A DNA stretch of 46,101 nucleotides from assembly GCA_027717595.1 (NCBI GenBank), contig JALLOF010000014.1, positions 1-46,101 on the forward strand, in the 5' to 3' direction. Numbering within the stretch: the first letter of the stretch is position 1; each line of letters starts with the position of its first letter. The notes below the pieces were generated by a model. That model saw nothing but the letters and a program-made list of their open reading frames with translations. It was not told where the DNA came from and made no database searches. Positions 9,174 to 16,724 of this stretch are shown here, one piece after another. Origin of the DNA: Nitrospinae bacterium AH_259_B05_G02_I21 (GTDB lineage: Bacteria; JADFOP01). The position numbers and the translations under genes are program-made.

Positions 9174-10964
9174 GTGGACATCCTCGGCATCTCGTGCTAT
9201 TACCACGACGCGGCAGCGGCACTGATACGCGACGGTGAGCTCATCGCCGCCGCCGAGGAGGAGCGCTTCAGCCGCCTCAAGCACGACAGCGGCTTTCCCA
9301 CCCACGCCATCCGATTCTGTCTCGAGGCCGGAGGCATCGACGCCCGTGACCTCGACTACTTCGTCTTCTACGAAAAGCCCTTCATCAAATTCGAGCGCAT
9401 TCTGCTCTCCTCCCTCCAGACCGTCCCTCGAAGCTGGCGCGTCTTCCGCGAGGCAATGGTCCACTGGCTGCTCGACAAACTCTGGATCAAGGGCCTGGTC
9501 CGCAACGAGCTGGGCGTCGAGGCCGAGAAGATCCTCTTTTGCGAGCACCACCTCTCCCACGCCGCGAGCACCTTCTACCCCTCGCCCTTCCAGGAGGCCG
9601 CCATCCTCACCGTGGACGGGGTCGGCGAGTGGACCACTACGGCCGCAGGCTACGGGCGGGGCACCGAGGTCACCCTCACCAAGGAGCTGCGCTTCCCCCA
9701 CTCCCTCGGGCTCCTCTACAGCGCTTTCACCGCCTACTTAGGCTTCCAGGTCAACGAGGGGGAGTACAAAGTCATGGGCATGGCGCCCTACGGCGAGCCC
9801 AAGTACGTGGACAAAGTCCGCAAGCTCATCGACCTGAAGGAGGACGGCTCCTTCTGGCTAGATATGGATTACTTCTCTTACCACTACTCGCTGGATAAGA
9901 CCTTCAACCGGCGGTTCGAGGAGCTCTTCGGCCCGCCCCGGACCCCCGAGAGCTACTTCTTCACCCCGAGCTCCGGCTACCCGAGCTACTTCGGCGCGAA
10001 GCCGCCCGACTACGAAGAGAAGGCCCGCCAGAACCAGCACTACGCCGACGTAGCGGCCAGCATACAGACCGTCACCGAGGAGGCCCTGCTCAACCTGGCC
10101 CGGGCCCTCCACCGCGAGACCGGCCTGGCGAACCTCTGCATCGCAGGGGGCGTCGGGCTCAACAGCGTGGCCAACGGGCGGATCCTGCGAGAGACGCCCT
10201 TCGAGCGGCTCTTCGTCCAGCCGGCGGCGGGCGACGGAGGAGGCGCGCTCGGGGCGGCGCTTTGGGCCTACCACTCGCTACTAGGCAAGCCCAGGACCTT
10301 CCGGATGGAGCACGCCTGCTGGGGCCAGGAATACCCCGACTCCGAGGTGCGGGCTTTCCTCGAGGAGACCGGGATTCCCTACACCTATCTGGAGGATGAG
10401 GAGGCGCTCATCGACCGCGTCGTGGAGGCCATCGTCGACGGACAGGTCGTCGGGTGGTTCCAGGGACGCTTCGAGTGGGGCCCAAGGGCGCTCGGCAACC
10501 GCTCCATCCTGGCCGACCCGCGCAGGGCCGACATGAAGGAAATCGTGAACACGAAGATCAAGTTCCGTGAGCCGTATCGGCCCTTCGCACCCAGCATCCT
10601 GGCAGAGCGTGCCGAGGAGTACTTCGACCTTCCCGGTGCGGCCGAGGTCTTGCCCGCCCGCTTCATGCTGCTCGTCGCACCCGTGCGCGAGGACAAGCAC
10701 GAGGTCATCCCGGCGGTGACCCACGTGGACGGCTCGGGGCGCCCCCAGACGGTCGTGGCCGACCAGAGCCCCCGCTACCACCGCCTCATCAGCCGGTTCG
10801 AGGAGGCCACGGGCGTCCCTGCCCTCCTCAACACCTCCTTCAACCTGCGCGGAGAGCCTATTGTCACGACCCCTGCGAACGCCTATAATACGTTCGCCTC
10901 AAGCGGCATGGACCTGCTTGTCATGAACCACCACCTCGTGGAGGCGAAGCCGAACCAGCCATGA
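9174..10964 (+). CDS. NodU/TobZ-family O-carbamoyltransferase
   Basis: A 596-residue protein starting at a GTG (9174) with GGGAGGG about 8 bases upstream. The N-terminal Kae1-like domain begins GISCYYHDAAAAL, where the HD pair belongs to the metal/carbamoyl-adenylate site. It continues with CEHHLSHAASTFY near residue 125, ILTVDGVGEW (nucleotide-binding turn) and CIAGGVGLNSVANGRI. The C-terminal YrdC-like domain has QGRFEWGPRALGNRSILADPR near residue 430 and ALLNTSFNLRGEP near the end. These are the signatures of enzymes that make carbamoyl-AMP from carbamoyl phosphate and ATP and transfer it to a sugar or polyketide hydroxyl. It overlaps the next gene by 4 bp and belongs with the small membrane proteins around it. 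Confidence 0.93.
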   Translation: MDILGISCYYHDAAAALIRDGELIAAAEEERFSRLKHDSGFPTHAIRFCLEAGGIDARDLDYFVFYEKPFIKFERILLSSLQTVPRSWRVFREAMVHWLLDKLWIKGLVRNELGVEAEKILFCEHHLSHAASTFYPSPFQEAAILTVDGVGEWTTTAAGYGRGTEVTLTKELRFPHSLGLLYSAFTAYLGFQVNEGEYKVMGMAPYGEPKYVDKVRKLIDLKEDGSFWLDMDYFSYHYSLDKTFNRRFEELFGPPRTPESYFFTPSSGYPSYFGAKPPDYEEKARQNQHYADVAASIQTVTEEALLNLARALHRETGLANLCIAGGVGLNSVANGRILRETPFERLFVQPAAGDGGGALGAALWAYHSLLGKPRTFRMEHACWGQEYPDSEVRAFLEETGIPYTYLEDEEALIDRVVEAIVDGQVVGWFQGRFEWGPRALGNRSILADPRRADMKEIVNTKIKFREPYRPFAPSILAERAEEYFDLPGAAEVLPARFMLLVAPVREDKHEVIPAVTHVDGSGRPQTVVADQSPRYHRLISRFEEATGVPALLNTSFNLRGEPIVTTPANAYNTFASSGMDLLVMNHHLVEAKPNQP

Positions 10965-11143
10965 TAGGGAAAATCCGCAGCATGGGTGCGAAGTTCGGCA
11001 TCGCCGGCGAGCTGATTGCCTTCCTCTGGGAGCGCAAGCTCTGGTGGATGATCCCCTCCATCACGCTTCTGCTGCTGTTCGGGCTCCTCATCGTCCTGAC
11101 CGAAGGCAGCGCCCTCGCCCCGTTCATCTACACCCTCTTCTAA
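10961..11143 (+). CDS. DUF5989 family small membrane protein
   Basis: A 60-residue protein whose ATG overlaps the carbamoyltransferase stop (ATGA), indicating translational coupling. It shows the DUF5989 pattern: ELIAFLWERKLWWMIPSI, one hydrophobic segment (LLLLFGLLIVL) and the near-invariant ending EGSALAPFIYTLF. Members almost always accompany NodU-type carbamoyltransferases and are thought to be accessory membrane proteins; the biochemical role is unknown. A SxtJ-like protein, often present in such clusters, is not seen here. Confidence 0.85.
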   Translation: MIGKIRSMGAKFGIAGELIAFLWERKLWWMIPSITLLLLFGLLIVLTEGSALAPFIYTLF

Positions 11144-11244
11144 GCCCCTTCCCTGCGGCGCTCAGCGCCCCGCAACGGGTCGCTGCTCCCATCACCTTCT
11201 CATCTGCCCTCAAGACCCCGCCTCCTGAGCGATCTCGATGCGTC

Positions 11245-11474
11245 TGGACACATTTAGACACATTTAGACACTTTTGGACACTTTTCGGAAGTGTCTAATT
11301 GGGTCTAACACGTTAAATTTACTGGTATTGCCAGGATATAGAACCGTCTGAGAGGTTGACAGGTGTCTAAGTGTGTCAAAAGACCTCGAATCGCTGTAAC
11401 CAGTTGATTTAGCGTCGATTATCGAAAATCATGTCTTTCTGGAAGCTGGACTGAGGGGAAGAGAGTGTCTAATT
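11245..11474. repeat. Phased array of TAGACAC / GTGTCTA sites
   Basis: Four direct copies of T(A/G)GACAC begin at 11245, 11255, 11265 and 11275, exactly 10 bp apart, so they face the same side of the helix. Inverted copies follow as GTGTCTAA at 11291, 11363 and 11465, the first and last sharing GTGTCTAATT. A partial copy GTCTAACAC lies near 11303. The region is AT-richer than its surroundings and codes for nothing. The pattern is that of an iteron or multi-site operator for a DNA-binding protein, possibly the XRE protein encoded at 11910, but the partner is unknown. Confidence 0.7.
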
Positions 11475-11513
11475 CTTGTAAATAATTGATAATTAAGGGG
11501 TTGTGGGATGCAG

Positions 11514-11534
11514 GGGCCCGCCTAAGGCGGGTCC
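11514..11534. other. GC-rich 9-bp hairpin
   Basis: GGGCCCGCC (11514-11522) pairs with GGCGGGTCC (11526-11534) across a TAA loop, with one G-T pair. No T-tract follows. It lies between the phased repeat array and the promoter at 11669. Confidence 0.4.
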
Positions 11535-11668
11535 GCAAAACTCGGCCCCGGGAGGAGCTTCGGGGTGAGCGTGAAGGAAGGGCCGCCTCCGCCGGGCGCA
11601 TCCTGACTACCAGACGGGGTCACCGATCCCCGCCGAATCGCCGCGCCGGGACCCTCAGGGGGGCGTTC

Positions 11669-11698
11669 TTGTTACGCCATTCCCAATCGTGATACAAT
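11669..11698 (+). promoter_or_regulatory. Sigma70-type promoter with extended -10
   Basis: TTGTTA (11669-11674) and TACAAT (11693-11698) are separated by 18 bp, and TG at 11690-11691 forms an extended -10. Transcription would start near 11705 and run into the base-paired leader and the XRE-radC pair. The call rests on sequence match alone. Confidence 0.5.
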
Positions 11699-11701
11699 CG
11701 A

Positions 11702-11874
11702 CCCAGGGCCGCACGAGCTCATAGTTACCAGGGAGTGCCTATGTGACCCATGTGCGGACCTGGGCCGAAAAGGAAGACTGGCACCGACAGCCCCCCTGGC
11801 GTGAGGAGTGGGGTGCCAGTCTGACAAGGCCGGCCACGTGGGGACTGGCCTTGTTGTGTGTGTGTGGTCACATA
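11702..11874 (+). ncRNA. Candidate structured RNA or leader with nested stems
   Basis: Four long pairings fall in 173 bases. P0: 11702-11714 with 11752-11764 (12 of 13 pairs). P1: TATGTGACC (11740-11748) with GGTCACATA (11866-11874), 9 of 9. P2: AGACTGGCACC (11775-11785) with GGTGCCAGTCT (11812-11822), 11 of 11. P3: ACAAGGCC (11824-11831) with GGCCTTGT (11847-11854), 8 of 8. P2 and P3 are separated by one base and would stack. The 5' strand of P1 lies in the P0 loop, so P0 and P1 form a pseudoknot or alternative folds. A promoter precedes it and an XRE gene follows 36 bases later. It matches no RNA family I recognise. Confidence 0.55.
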
Positions 11875-11909
11875 ATTGTTAAACAAAAGATAACCATAAG
11901 TGGTGGCCC

Positions 11910-12293
11910 ATGTCAAGAAGAAAACCACCCGATGCGGTGATTAATCCTATCTGCAAGAAAATCAAAGAGCTTCGAGAGGCCAGGGGCTGGAACCAGCGCG
12001 AGCTGGCCGCAGCCGCCGGGATTCATCCCAACATAATCAACCGTGTTGAGGGCGGAAAGGGCCTCAGCCTGGACAACCTCAGTAAGATTCTGGATGCCCT
12101 GGGAGTCTCTATAGAAGCAACACGTGAAGAGCGGGGCGTCCGTGCCTTCGCAGAAGACCGCTTGGCCCCCCTCTACGGCACGATGCGCCCAGAGAGCCGG
12201 AAGCTGCTGGAAGAAGTCCTGGCGGATCGGGAAGGGCGAAGATACCTCCTCGAGCAGGCACGGTTTTGGTTGAGCAGGCGAAAGAGACCATGA
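11910..12293 (+). CDS. XRE-family transcriptional regulator
   Basis: A 127-residue protein with a Cro/C1-type helix-turn-helix at about residues 13-66: ELREARGWNQRELAAAAGIHP, then NRVEGGKGLSLDNLSKILDALGV. The C-terminal half is helical and charged (PESRKLLEEVLADREGRRYLLEQA) and may dimerise. Its stop overlaps the radC ATG (ATGA), so the two are translated together. The leader is the base-paired region at 11702-11874, and an array of repeated sites lies further upstream; either could be its target. The Shine-Dalgarno sequence is weak (AAGTGGTGG). Confidence 0.85.
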   Translation: MSRRKPPDAVINPICKKIKELREARGWNQRELAAAAGIHPNIINRVEGGKGLSLDNLSKILDALGVSIEATREERGVRAFAEDRLAPLYGTMRPESRKLLEEVLADREGRRYLLEQARFWLSRRKRP

Positions 12294-12979
12294 CGCCCGA
12301 GACGCGCCAGCGCATCGCCCAATGGCCCACCCACGAGCAGCCGAGGGAGCGGCTCCGAACGTTCGGCGAGTCCGCCTGCTCCGACGCCCAGCTGCTCGCC
12401 ATCTTGCTCAGGACGGGCGACGGCACGAACGACCCCGTGACGCTGGCCCGATCCCTTGTCCACGAATTCGGCGGCCTTGGGCCCCTCGCGGAAGCCTCGA
12501 TTGACGAGCTCATGGAGGTCAAGGGCCTCGGGCTCGCCAAGGCGGCGGTCATCCGGGCAGCCTTTGCGCTCGGCCACCGCGTCGGCCACGCTGAGGGCGC
12601 GAACAGGCCCATCTTCGACGCTGGGGACGTCGTCGCCGTATACGGCGAGGAGATGGCGGCGCTACCCCACGAGGTGCTCCGGCTTCTTGTGCTGGACGCC
12701 AAGAACGTCCTCGTCCGCCACCGCGACGTCGCCTCAGGCGGGCTCTTCGGGCGAAACGTCCGGCCGGCCGACGCCTTCTACCACGCCGTGCGCGAGCGGG
12801 CCGCCTCGGTGATCTTCGTCCACAACCATCCCTCGGGCGACCCCACCCCGAGCCGGGACGACCGGGATCTCACCCGCACGCTCTGCGAGACGGGCGCCCT
12901 GCTCGACATCCCTGTGCTCGACCACATCATCATCGCCCGCGGAGGGCACACCTCCTTCAAGGACGAGGGCTGGCTGTAG
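12290..12979 (+). CDS. radC: RadC-family JAMM-domain protein (UPF0758)
   Basis: A 229-residue protein starting at the ATG overlapping the XRE stop; a TTG at 12266 would add 8 residues. The N-terminal half holds helix-hairpin-helix-like sequence (IDELMEVKGLGLAKAAVIRAAF). The C-terminal half is the JAB/JAMM domain with the metal motif HNHPSGDPTPSRDD (HxHx10D) and the family ending DHIIIARGGHTSFKDEGWL. All metal ligands are present. Despite the name, RadC proteins have no proven repair role and are often carried by mobile elements. Coupling to an XRE regulator and closeness to an integrated element fit an accessory role. The last 27 bp of the gene region are repeated at 13212-13238. Confidence 0.9.
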   Translation: MTPETRQRIAQWPTHEQPRERLRTFGESACSDAQLLAILLRTGDGTNDPVTLARSLVHEFGGLGPLAEASIDELMEVKGLGLAKAAVIRAAFALGHRVGHAEGANRPIFDAGDVVAVYGEEMAALPHEVLRLLVLDAKNVLVRHRDVASGGLFGRNVRPADAFYHAVRERAASVIFVHNHPSGDPTPSRDDRDLTRTLCETGALLDIPVLDHIIIARGGHTSFKDEGWL

Positions 12980-12981
12980 GG
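12955..12981 (+). repeat. 27-bp direct repeat, copy 1 (radC 3' end)
   Basis: The last 25 bp of radC including its stop, plus the next two bases (starting cttcaaggacgagggc), are repeated exactly at 13212-13238. The 230 bp between hold dispersed-repeat sequence. This is either a duplication made during insertion or a product of recombination between the repeat units. Confidence 0.85.
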
Positions 12982-13044
12982 GCTCCTGCGCCGGAAACAC
13001 ACTTGCTCGGGCTCGCCCCTGACCCCGACACCTTTGCTCCACAC

Positions 13045-13096
13045 ATGTAGGGACAGTCCGCCTCAGGCGGATTACCCCTGTCCGCAACAAAACCAC
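13045..13096. repeat. Dispersed REP-like repeat, copy 1
   Basis: Starts ATGTAGGGACAG and ends CCCCTGTCCGCAACAAAACCAC. The outer GGACAG/CTGTCC arms pair, with an inner palindrome TCCGCCTcAGGCGGA. The ends match the copy at 13173-13212. Next to it, GGACAGCC (13097-13104) and GGCTGTCC (13110-13117) form another hairpin. Palindromic repeats of this 'tgtagggacag' type are usually scattered through a genome. Confidence 0.75.
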
Positions 13097-13172
13097 GGAC
13101 AGCCATAAAGGCTGTCCCTACACAGGCAAAAGAAAACGAACGAAGACGAAGGCTCTCGCCTTGGACCTTTAG

Positions 13173-13212
13173 ATGTAGGGACAGGGTTTACCCCTGTCCG
13201 CAACAAAACCAC
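13173..13212. repeat. Dispersed REP-like repeat, copy 2
   Basis: ATGTAGGGACAGGGTTTACCCCTGTCCG followed by the same CAACAAAACCAC tail as copy 1. The inner palindrome differs: copy 1 has an extra GC-rich insert. It directly abuts the second copy of the radC tail. Confidence 0.75.
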
Positions 13213-13238
13213 TTCAAGGACGAGGGCTGGCTGTAGGG
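13212..13238 (+). repeat. 27-bp direct repeat, copy 2
   Basis: Exact copy of 12955-12981, now outside any gene. It begins at the last base of the second REP-like repeat, placing one end of a duplication or insertion here. Confidence 0.85.
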
Positions 13239-13365
13239 AGCCCAGGCTGGAACTCCCCCCTTGTCTACGTTGAGGGGCTTTGCTAAACTTTGGTTTTGGA
13301 GGCAGGCCAAGACAGAACAAGCCCAAACATACCAAGCCTTAACACACCAGGCCTGACCAACTGGT

Positions 13366-13440
13366 GGGCGATTAGCTCAGTGGGAGAGCGCTCGCCTCAC
13401 ACGCGAGAAGTCGCAGGTTCAAATCCTGCATCGCCCACCA
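13366..13440 (+). tRNA. tRNA-Val (anticodon CAC)
   Basis: A complete cloverleaf: acceptor GGGCGAT/ATCGCCC, D arm GCTC...GAGC, anticodon arm CTCGC-CTCACAC-GCGAG with anticodon CAC, T arm GCAGG-TTCAAAT-CCTGC, and an encoded CCA at 13438-13440. Its 3' 44 bases are also the end of the integrase gene on the other strand, marking it as the attachment gene of the element to the right. Confidence 0.95.
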
Positions 13441-14626
13441 TATTTTCTCTTGTTTCCCAAGGGCTTACAGAAGGGATGGCCGGAGATGGCCGGTCGGTGG
13501 CCGGTCTTGGGGCCATTCTGTCTACCTTTTCGGGGCGGTGGTATCGCTCAGGATGGCCGTAGTGCCGAAGAATCATTTCCACGCTAGCGTGGCCCACTTG
13601 GTCTATAGCGTACAGGTAGTCCTCTTCCAGCTCGTACAGCATCACCGTGATATAGGTGTGTCGGAGGTCGATAGCTGTCACCCTCTTTAGACCAGCTAGT
13701 GCACAAGCCTTAGTGAGAATTTCGTTGGCATGGCCCTCCCTGAGGAAGGTCCCGGAGGGTCTGCAAAAAACGTAGTCCTTGGCTCTTCCCCTGCCCTTCG
13801 CAAGCTCTTCAACGTGGTGGTCAAGTAATGCTTGGCGGGCCTCGATATTTAGGTCCACTCGCCTCTCTTTGCCCGTCTTAGTAACATCGTCAGCAAGGGA
13901 CGGCCCGGTGATCGTCTCCCGAACCGTGATATAGCGCTTGGGGTCCTCGGCGCTTTCGCCGAACTGAACAGAGGCCCACCGAAGCCCCCTCATCTCGGAA
14001 AGCCTGAGGCCTGTATAGGCCAGCACCGCAAAGAATGCGTACCATTCCGGGAAGTGCTCTTGGATAGTTTCGAGCAAGCGGTGAAGCTCTGTTAGGGTGA
14101 GGGTGTTGAATTGCTTCTTACGGCGTCGACGGCTCCGGCGAAGCCGCACCAACTGGACCGGATTTCGTTCTACCACCTCATCTTCAAGAGCAGACCTAAA
14201 GATAGCCGATAGCACACCTCTAATGTTGGAAACCGTCTTTTCGGCTAACCCCTTTTCGGCTAGATGGTCGAAGAAGGCCCGTACGTCGGCGGGGCGGATT
14301 TCGCCGACAGACCGGCTACCGAAGTGAGGGTTGATGTGGTGAGTGACGGCGGTGTAATAGTCCGCTCTCCAGGTATTAGCCTTCACCCGGCGCTTCATGC
14401 GCTCCAGCCACTCCAGGGCGTACTGGTTCAGTGGCGGGGAGTCTTGACTGCGCTCACGGAGGGGGAGACCCAAAGACAGCCGAGCACGTAGTTTCTCACC
14501 CGTCTCCTCGGCAGCCTGCTTGGTCTTGAAGGTGAAGCCTGGTATCTCTCGCGTCCGGCCACATTTGTTATAGAACAAGCGCCAACGGCCAGAGCCCTTG
14601 GGCTTCTCCCGTGTCGTGATACCCAT
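13397..14626 (-). CDS. Tyrosine-recombinase integrase
   Basis: About 409 residues from the ATG at 14626; an in-frame GTG at 14656 would overlap the upstream gene. It has an N-terminal arm-binding region, a SAM-like core-binding domain (about 60-160: LEWLERMKRRVKANTWRADYY) and the catalytic domain. Catalytic residues seen are Arg in AYTGLRLSEMRGL, the box II core DLRHTYIT, and a Tyr in EMILRHYGHPE. The usual His of HxLRHT is Ile here (AIDLRHT). The gene runs into tRNA-Val, and its last residues (GDAGFEPATSRV) are antisense to the tRNA, the typical layout of an integrase beside its tRNA attachment site. It inserts and, with an excisionase, removes the element. Confidence 0.92.
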   Translation of the reverse strand: MGITTREKPKGSGRWRLFYNKCGRTREIPGFTFKTKQAAEETGEKLRARLSLGLPLRERSQDSPPLNQYALEWLERMKRRVKANTWRADYYTAVTHHINPHFGSRSVGEIRPADVRAFFDHLAEKGLAEKTVSNIRGVLSAIFRSALEDEVVERNPVQLVRLRRSRRRRKKQFNTLTLTELHRLLETIQEHFPEWYAFFAVLAYTGLRLSEMRGLRWASVQFGESAEDPKRYITVRETITGPSLADDVTKTGKERRVDLNIEARQALLDHHVEELAKGRGRAKDYVFCRPSGTFLREGHANEILTKACALAGLKRVTAIDLRHTYITVMLYELEEDYLYAIDQVGHASVEMILRHYGHPERYHRPEKVDRMAPRPATDRPSPAIPSVSPWETRENMVGDAGFEPATSRV

Positions 14627-14637
14627 GGTGGAGGTTC

Positions 14638-14925
14638 CTATTGTGTGCTTATCCACTGTAGGGCTTCCTCAATCTTACCATCCTCAGAGTTCATGGCCAA
14701 CCGTCGGCCCTGCTCTACCCACGCATCCAAGTCTGCACGGGCAAGGAGTCGCTTACGGACGGTGCGAGCACCCACAGGGAGTTTGACGTACCATAGCGAT
14801 GAGGACGGATCAGCCACGATCTCTTCCAGCGTCCTAGGAGACAAGGAGACGTATTCCGCCGCTGTCTCCAAATTCATTAGGCTGGGCCACCGTGACGGTA
14901 TGGTGCTGTTAGCCTTGGGGTTCAT
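14638..14925 (-). CDS. Helix-turn-helix excisionase-like protein
   Basis: A 95-residue protein with a MerR/AlpA-type helix-turn-helix: SLMNLETAAEYVSLSPRTLEEIV, then a wing with WYVKLPVGARTVRKRLLARADLDAWVEQGRR, the layout of excisionases that bend DNA at attachment sites. Its start overlaps the stop of the upstream ATPase gene (ATGA) and it ends just before the integrase start, giving the common xis-int order. Confidence 0.8.
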   Translation of the reverse strand: MNPKANSTIPSRWPSLMNLETAAEYVSLSPRTLEEIVADPSSSLWYVKLPVGARTVRKRLLARADLDAWVEQGRRLAMNSEDGKIEEALQWISTQ

Positions 14926-16724
14926 CGGTCAGTATCGCCGCTGGCCAGAGATGGGGCAGGCCCATTGTCACTCTCTACGATTGCAACACCCGGCCCGAAA
15001 ACTCGCTTGGCATGCAGGAACGCCTCCCTCATTTCGTCGTCCGCCTGACGCAGGTGGGGAATCTCGTCATAGAAAATCACCACTCGCCCCTCGGCAAATT
15101 TGACTTTCTCCAGAAGACTCCGAGAGCTGGCCAGGTAAGCCGCTTCACCGCTTGGGAGCTGGAGCTTGTAGACTCGCCGGTCCTGCTCATCCCGATACAC
15201 ATAAGGGTAAGCCTCAATAGCAGGCTGTTCCTCGAAGGCGTCGGCGCTCGCCGCTTGACTTCCCAATCCCCCGTTTGCACGTAACCCCCCGGTTCTATCC
15301 GAAACCTCCGAAACCTCGTTGATTTTATTGAGATTTTCGCTCCTCTTATCCGAAACTTCAGGTGGCGTGGTTTCGGATAGATTTCCGCCTAAGTCATTGA
15401 AGCTCTTGAGTGGTTTCGGAGTTTCGGATTGAACGGGGATGTAGCGGGCAAAGACATCCCTGAAAGAGTCTTTCAAGTACCCCTTCTTCCCCGTCGAACC
15501 AAACTTCATCTGTTTTGGGCGCACCTCGAAGGGCTCTAGGTATTTTGCCAGTTGACGTGTTGTGATGGGCTTACCCCTCGACGATTCTGGCCACGGCCTG
15601 TCCTCCATCATGGACAGCGCCGAGACGATGTCTTCTGATGCAAGGCGGTCGACGTTTCGCGCGGCAAACAGCGCGGCGAGGTCGGTGAGGAGCATCACCC
15701 CGTCCGAACTGTCATCCGCGTCTTGGCTGCCGGATAGATGAAGCGCAACGGCGCGCGCCCGCTGCGGCCACTCCCCTCCGGCCAGGTCCGCAATTGCCAG
15801 CAGGTGCCGCCAGTTGTCGGAGGCCCGGTCGTGGAGTGCCTCGGGAGTCTCGGGATCGGCGTCGGCCAGGGCCCCTTGATTGTCCTTGGCCCAACGGGCC
15901 GCCATGCGGGCTAGTTTGTCCAGGTCTGGGGTCCGGTCCATCCGCAGGCGCTCAATATGCTCGTCCTGCGTTTTGCGGTGCATGTGAATGATGATGCTTC
16001 GATCCTCAATCGTTCCCGCAAGCTTGCCGATTGCCGCGATCGCCACCGCGGCGAAGGTCGCAAACACGCGCGGTTCGTGATCGTCGCCCACGAGCCGTAC
16101 GACATAGCCCATGCTACGGCTGTGGCCGCTGTCGAGAATGCCACGCAACTCGTCATTCTTTGGGAGGAAGGTGTTGGCTTCGTCGATGAGCAGGGTCGGA
16201 CACGCCATCTCGACAGTCCGGAAGACCGCTGCCGCTGTGATGTTCGAAGCTGGTAGCGGGCGTCTCACGAGCCTTTGAAGTATGCTCAGGGCCAGGGTCT
16301 TGCCACAGCGCTTCTCGGGAGAAAGCAGGGCTAGCCTGGGCGTTATCTGCGCCGTGTCAATCGCGTGGGCGTGGAGGACCCACAGTGCCTTGGCCTCGGC
16401 CGCGCCGTCGGGCAAGACAAGGTAGCGGCGGAATGCGGCGACCAAACCATCGAGCAGATCGACGCCGCGCACGGCATCTGGCCAGGGCTCGGGCTCTGGC
16501 AGGGCCAGTTCCCGTCCGCCACCCCTGGTATCGTCCTTGCTTCTCAGCGCCCTGACCATGCTGTCGAGCTCGGTCACACGCACTCCCATGCGCCTCGCCT
16601 CTTCTTTGCGGCATCGCTCGTATTCCAGAGGGGGCAAAGCCGCCAGTCGCGCTACCAGCGCCTCGTCCGACGCCTGATACGGCTCGGCGTGCATGATGAC
16701 CGAGAGCCCCTCCGGACTGGTCAT
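14922..16724 (-). CDS. DUF3631-domain helicase-like ATPase
   Basis: A 600-residue protein. Walker A is SPEKRCGKT at residues 135-143, and Walker B is the LLIDEAN segment about 35-40 residues later. A DUF3631 region follows (ARNVDRLASEDIVSALSMMEDRPWPE, then TTRQLAKYLEPFEVRPKQMK, then GYLKDSFRDVFARYIP). The last 130 residues are low in conservation. DUF3631 proteins are found in phages, satellites and integrative elements beside a primase and act in element replication. The gene overlaps the primase stop and the excisionase start, each by 4 bp, so the four genes form one operon. Confidence 0.88.
   Translation of the reverse strand: MTSPEGLSVIMHAEPYQASDEALVARLAALPPLEYERCRKEEARRMGVRVTELDSMVRALRSKDDTRGGGRELALPEPEPWPDAVRGVDLLDGLVAAFRRYLVLPDGAAEAKALWVLHAHAIDTAQITPRLALLSPEKRCGKTLALSILQRLVRRPLPASNITAAAVFRTVEMACPTLLIDEANTFLPKNDELRGILDSGHSRSMGYVVRLVGDDHEPRVFATFAAVAIAAIGKLAGTIEDRSIIIHMHRKTQDEHIERLRMDRTPDLDKLARMAARWAKDNQGALADADPETPEALHDRASDNWRHLLAIADLAGGEWPQRARAVALHLSGSQDADDSSDGVMLLTDLAALFAARNVDRLASEDIVSALSMMEDRPWPESSRGKPITTRQLAKYLEPFEVRPKQMKFGSTGKKGYLKDSFRDVFARYIPVQSETPKPLKSFNDLGGNLSETTPPEVSDKRSENLNKINEVSEVSDRTGGLRANGGLGSQAASADAFEEQPAIEAYPYVYRDEQDRRVYKLQLPSGEAAYLASSRSLLEKVKFAEGRVVIFYDEIPHLRQADDEMREAFLHAKRVFGPGVAIVESDNGPAPSLASGDTDR

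Noticed and set aside
11743-11940. Small frames on both strands over the structured RNA candidate
   Set aside because: They cross all four stems, have no start signals, and their composition follows from the inverted repeats.
13045-13212. CRISPR-like repeat pair
   Set aside because: Only two copies of unequal length, palindromic, no spacers and no cas genes.
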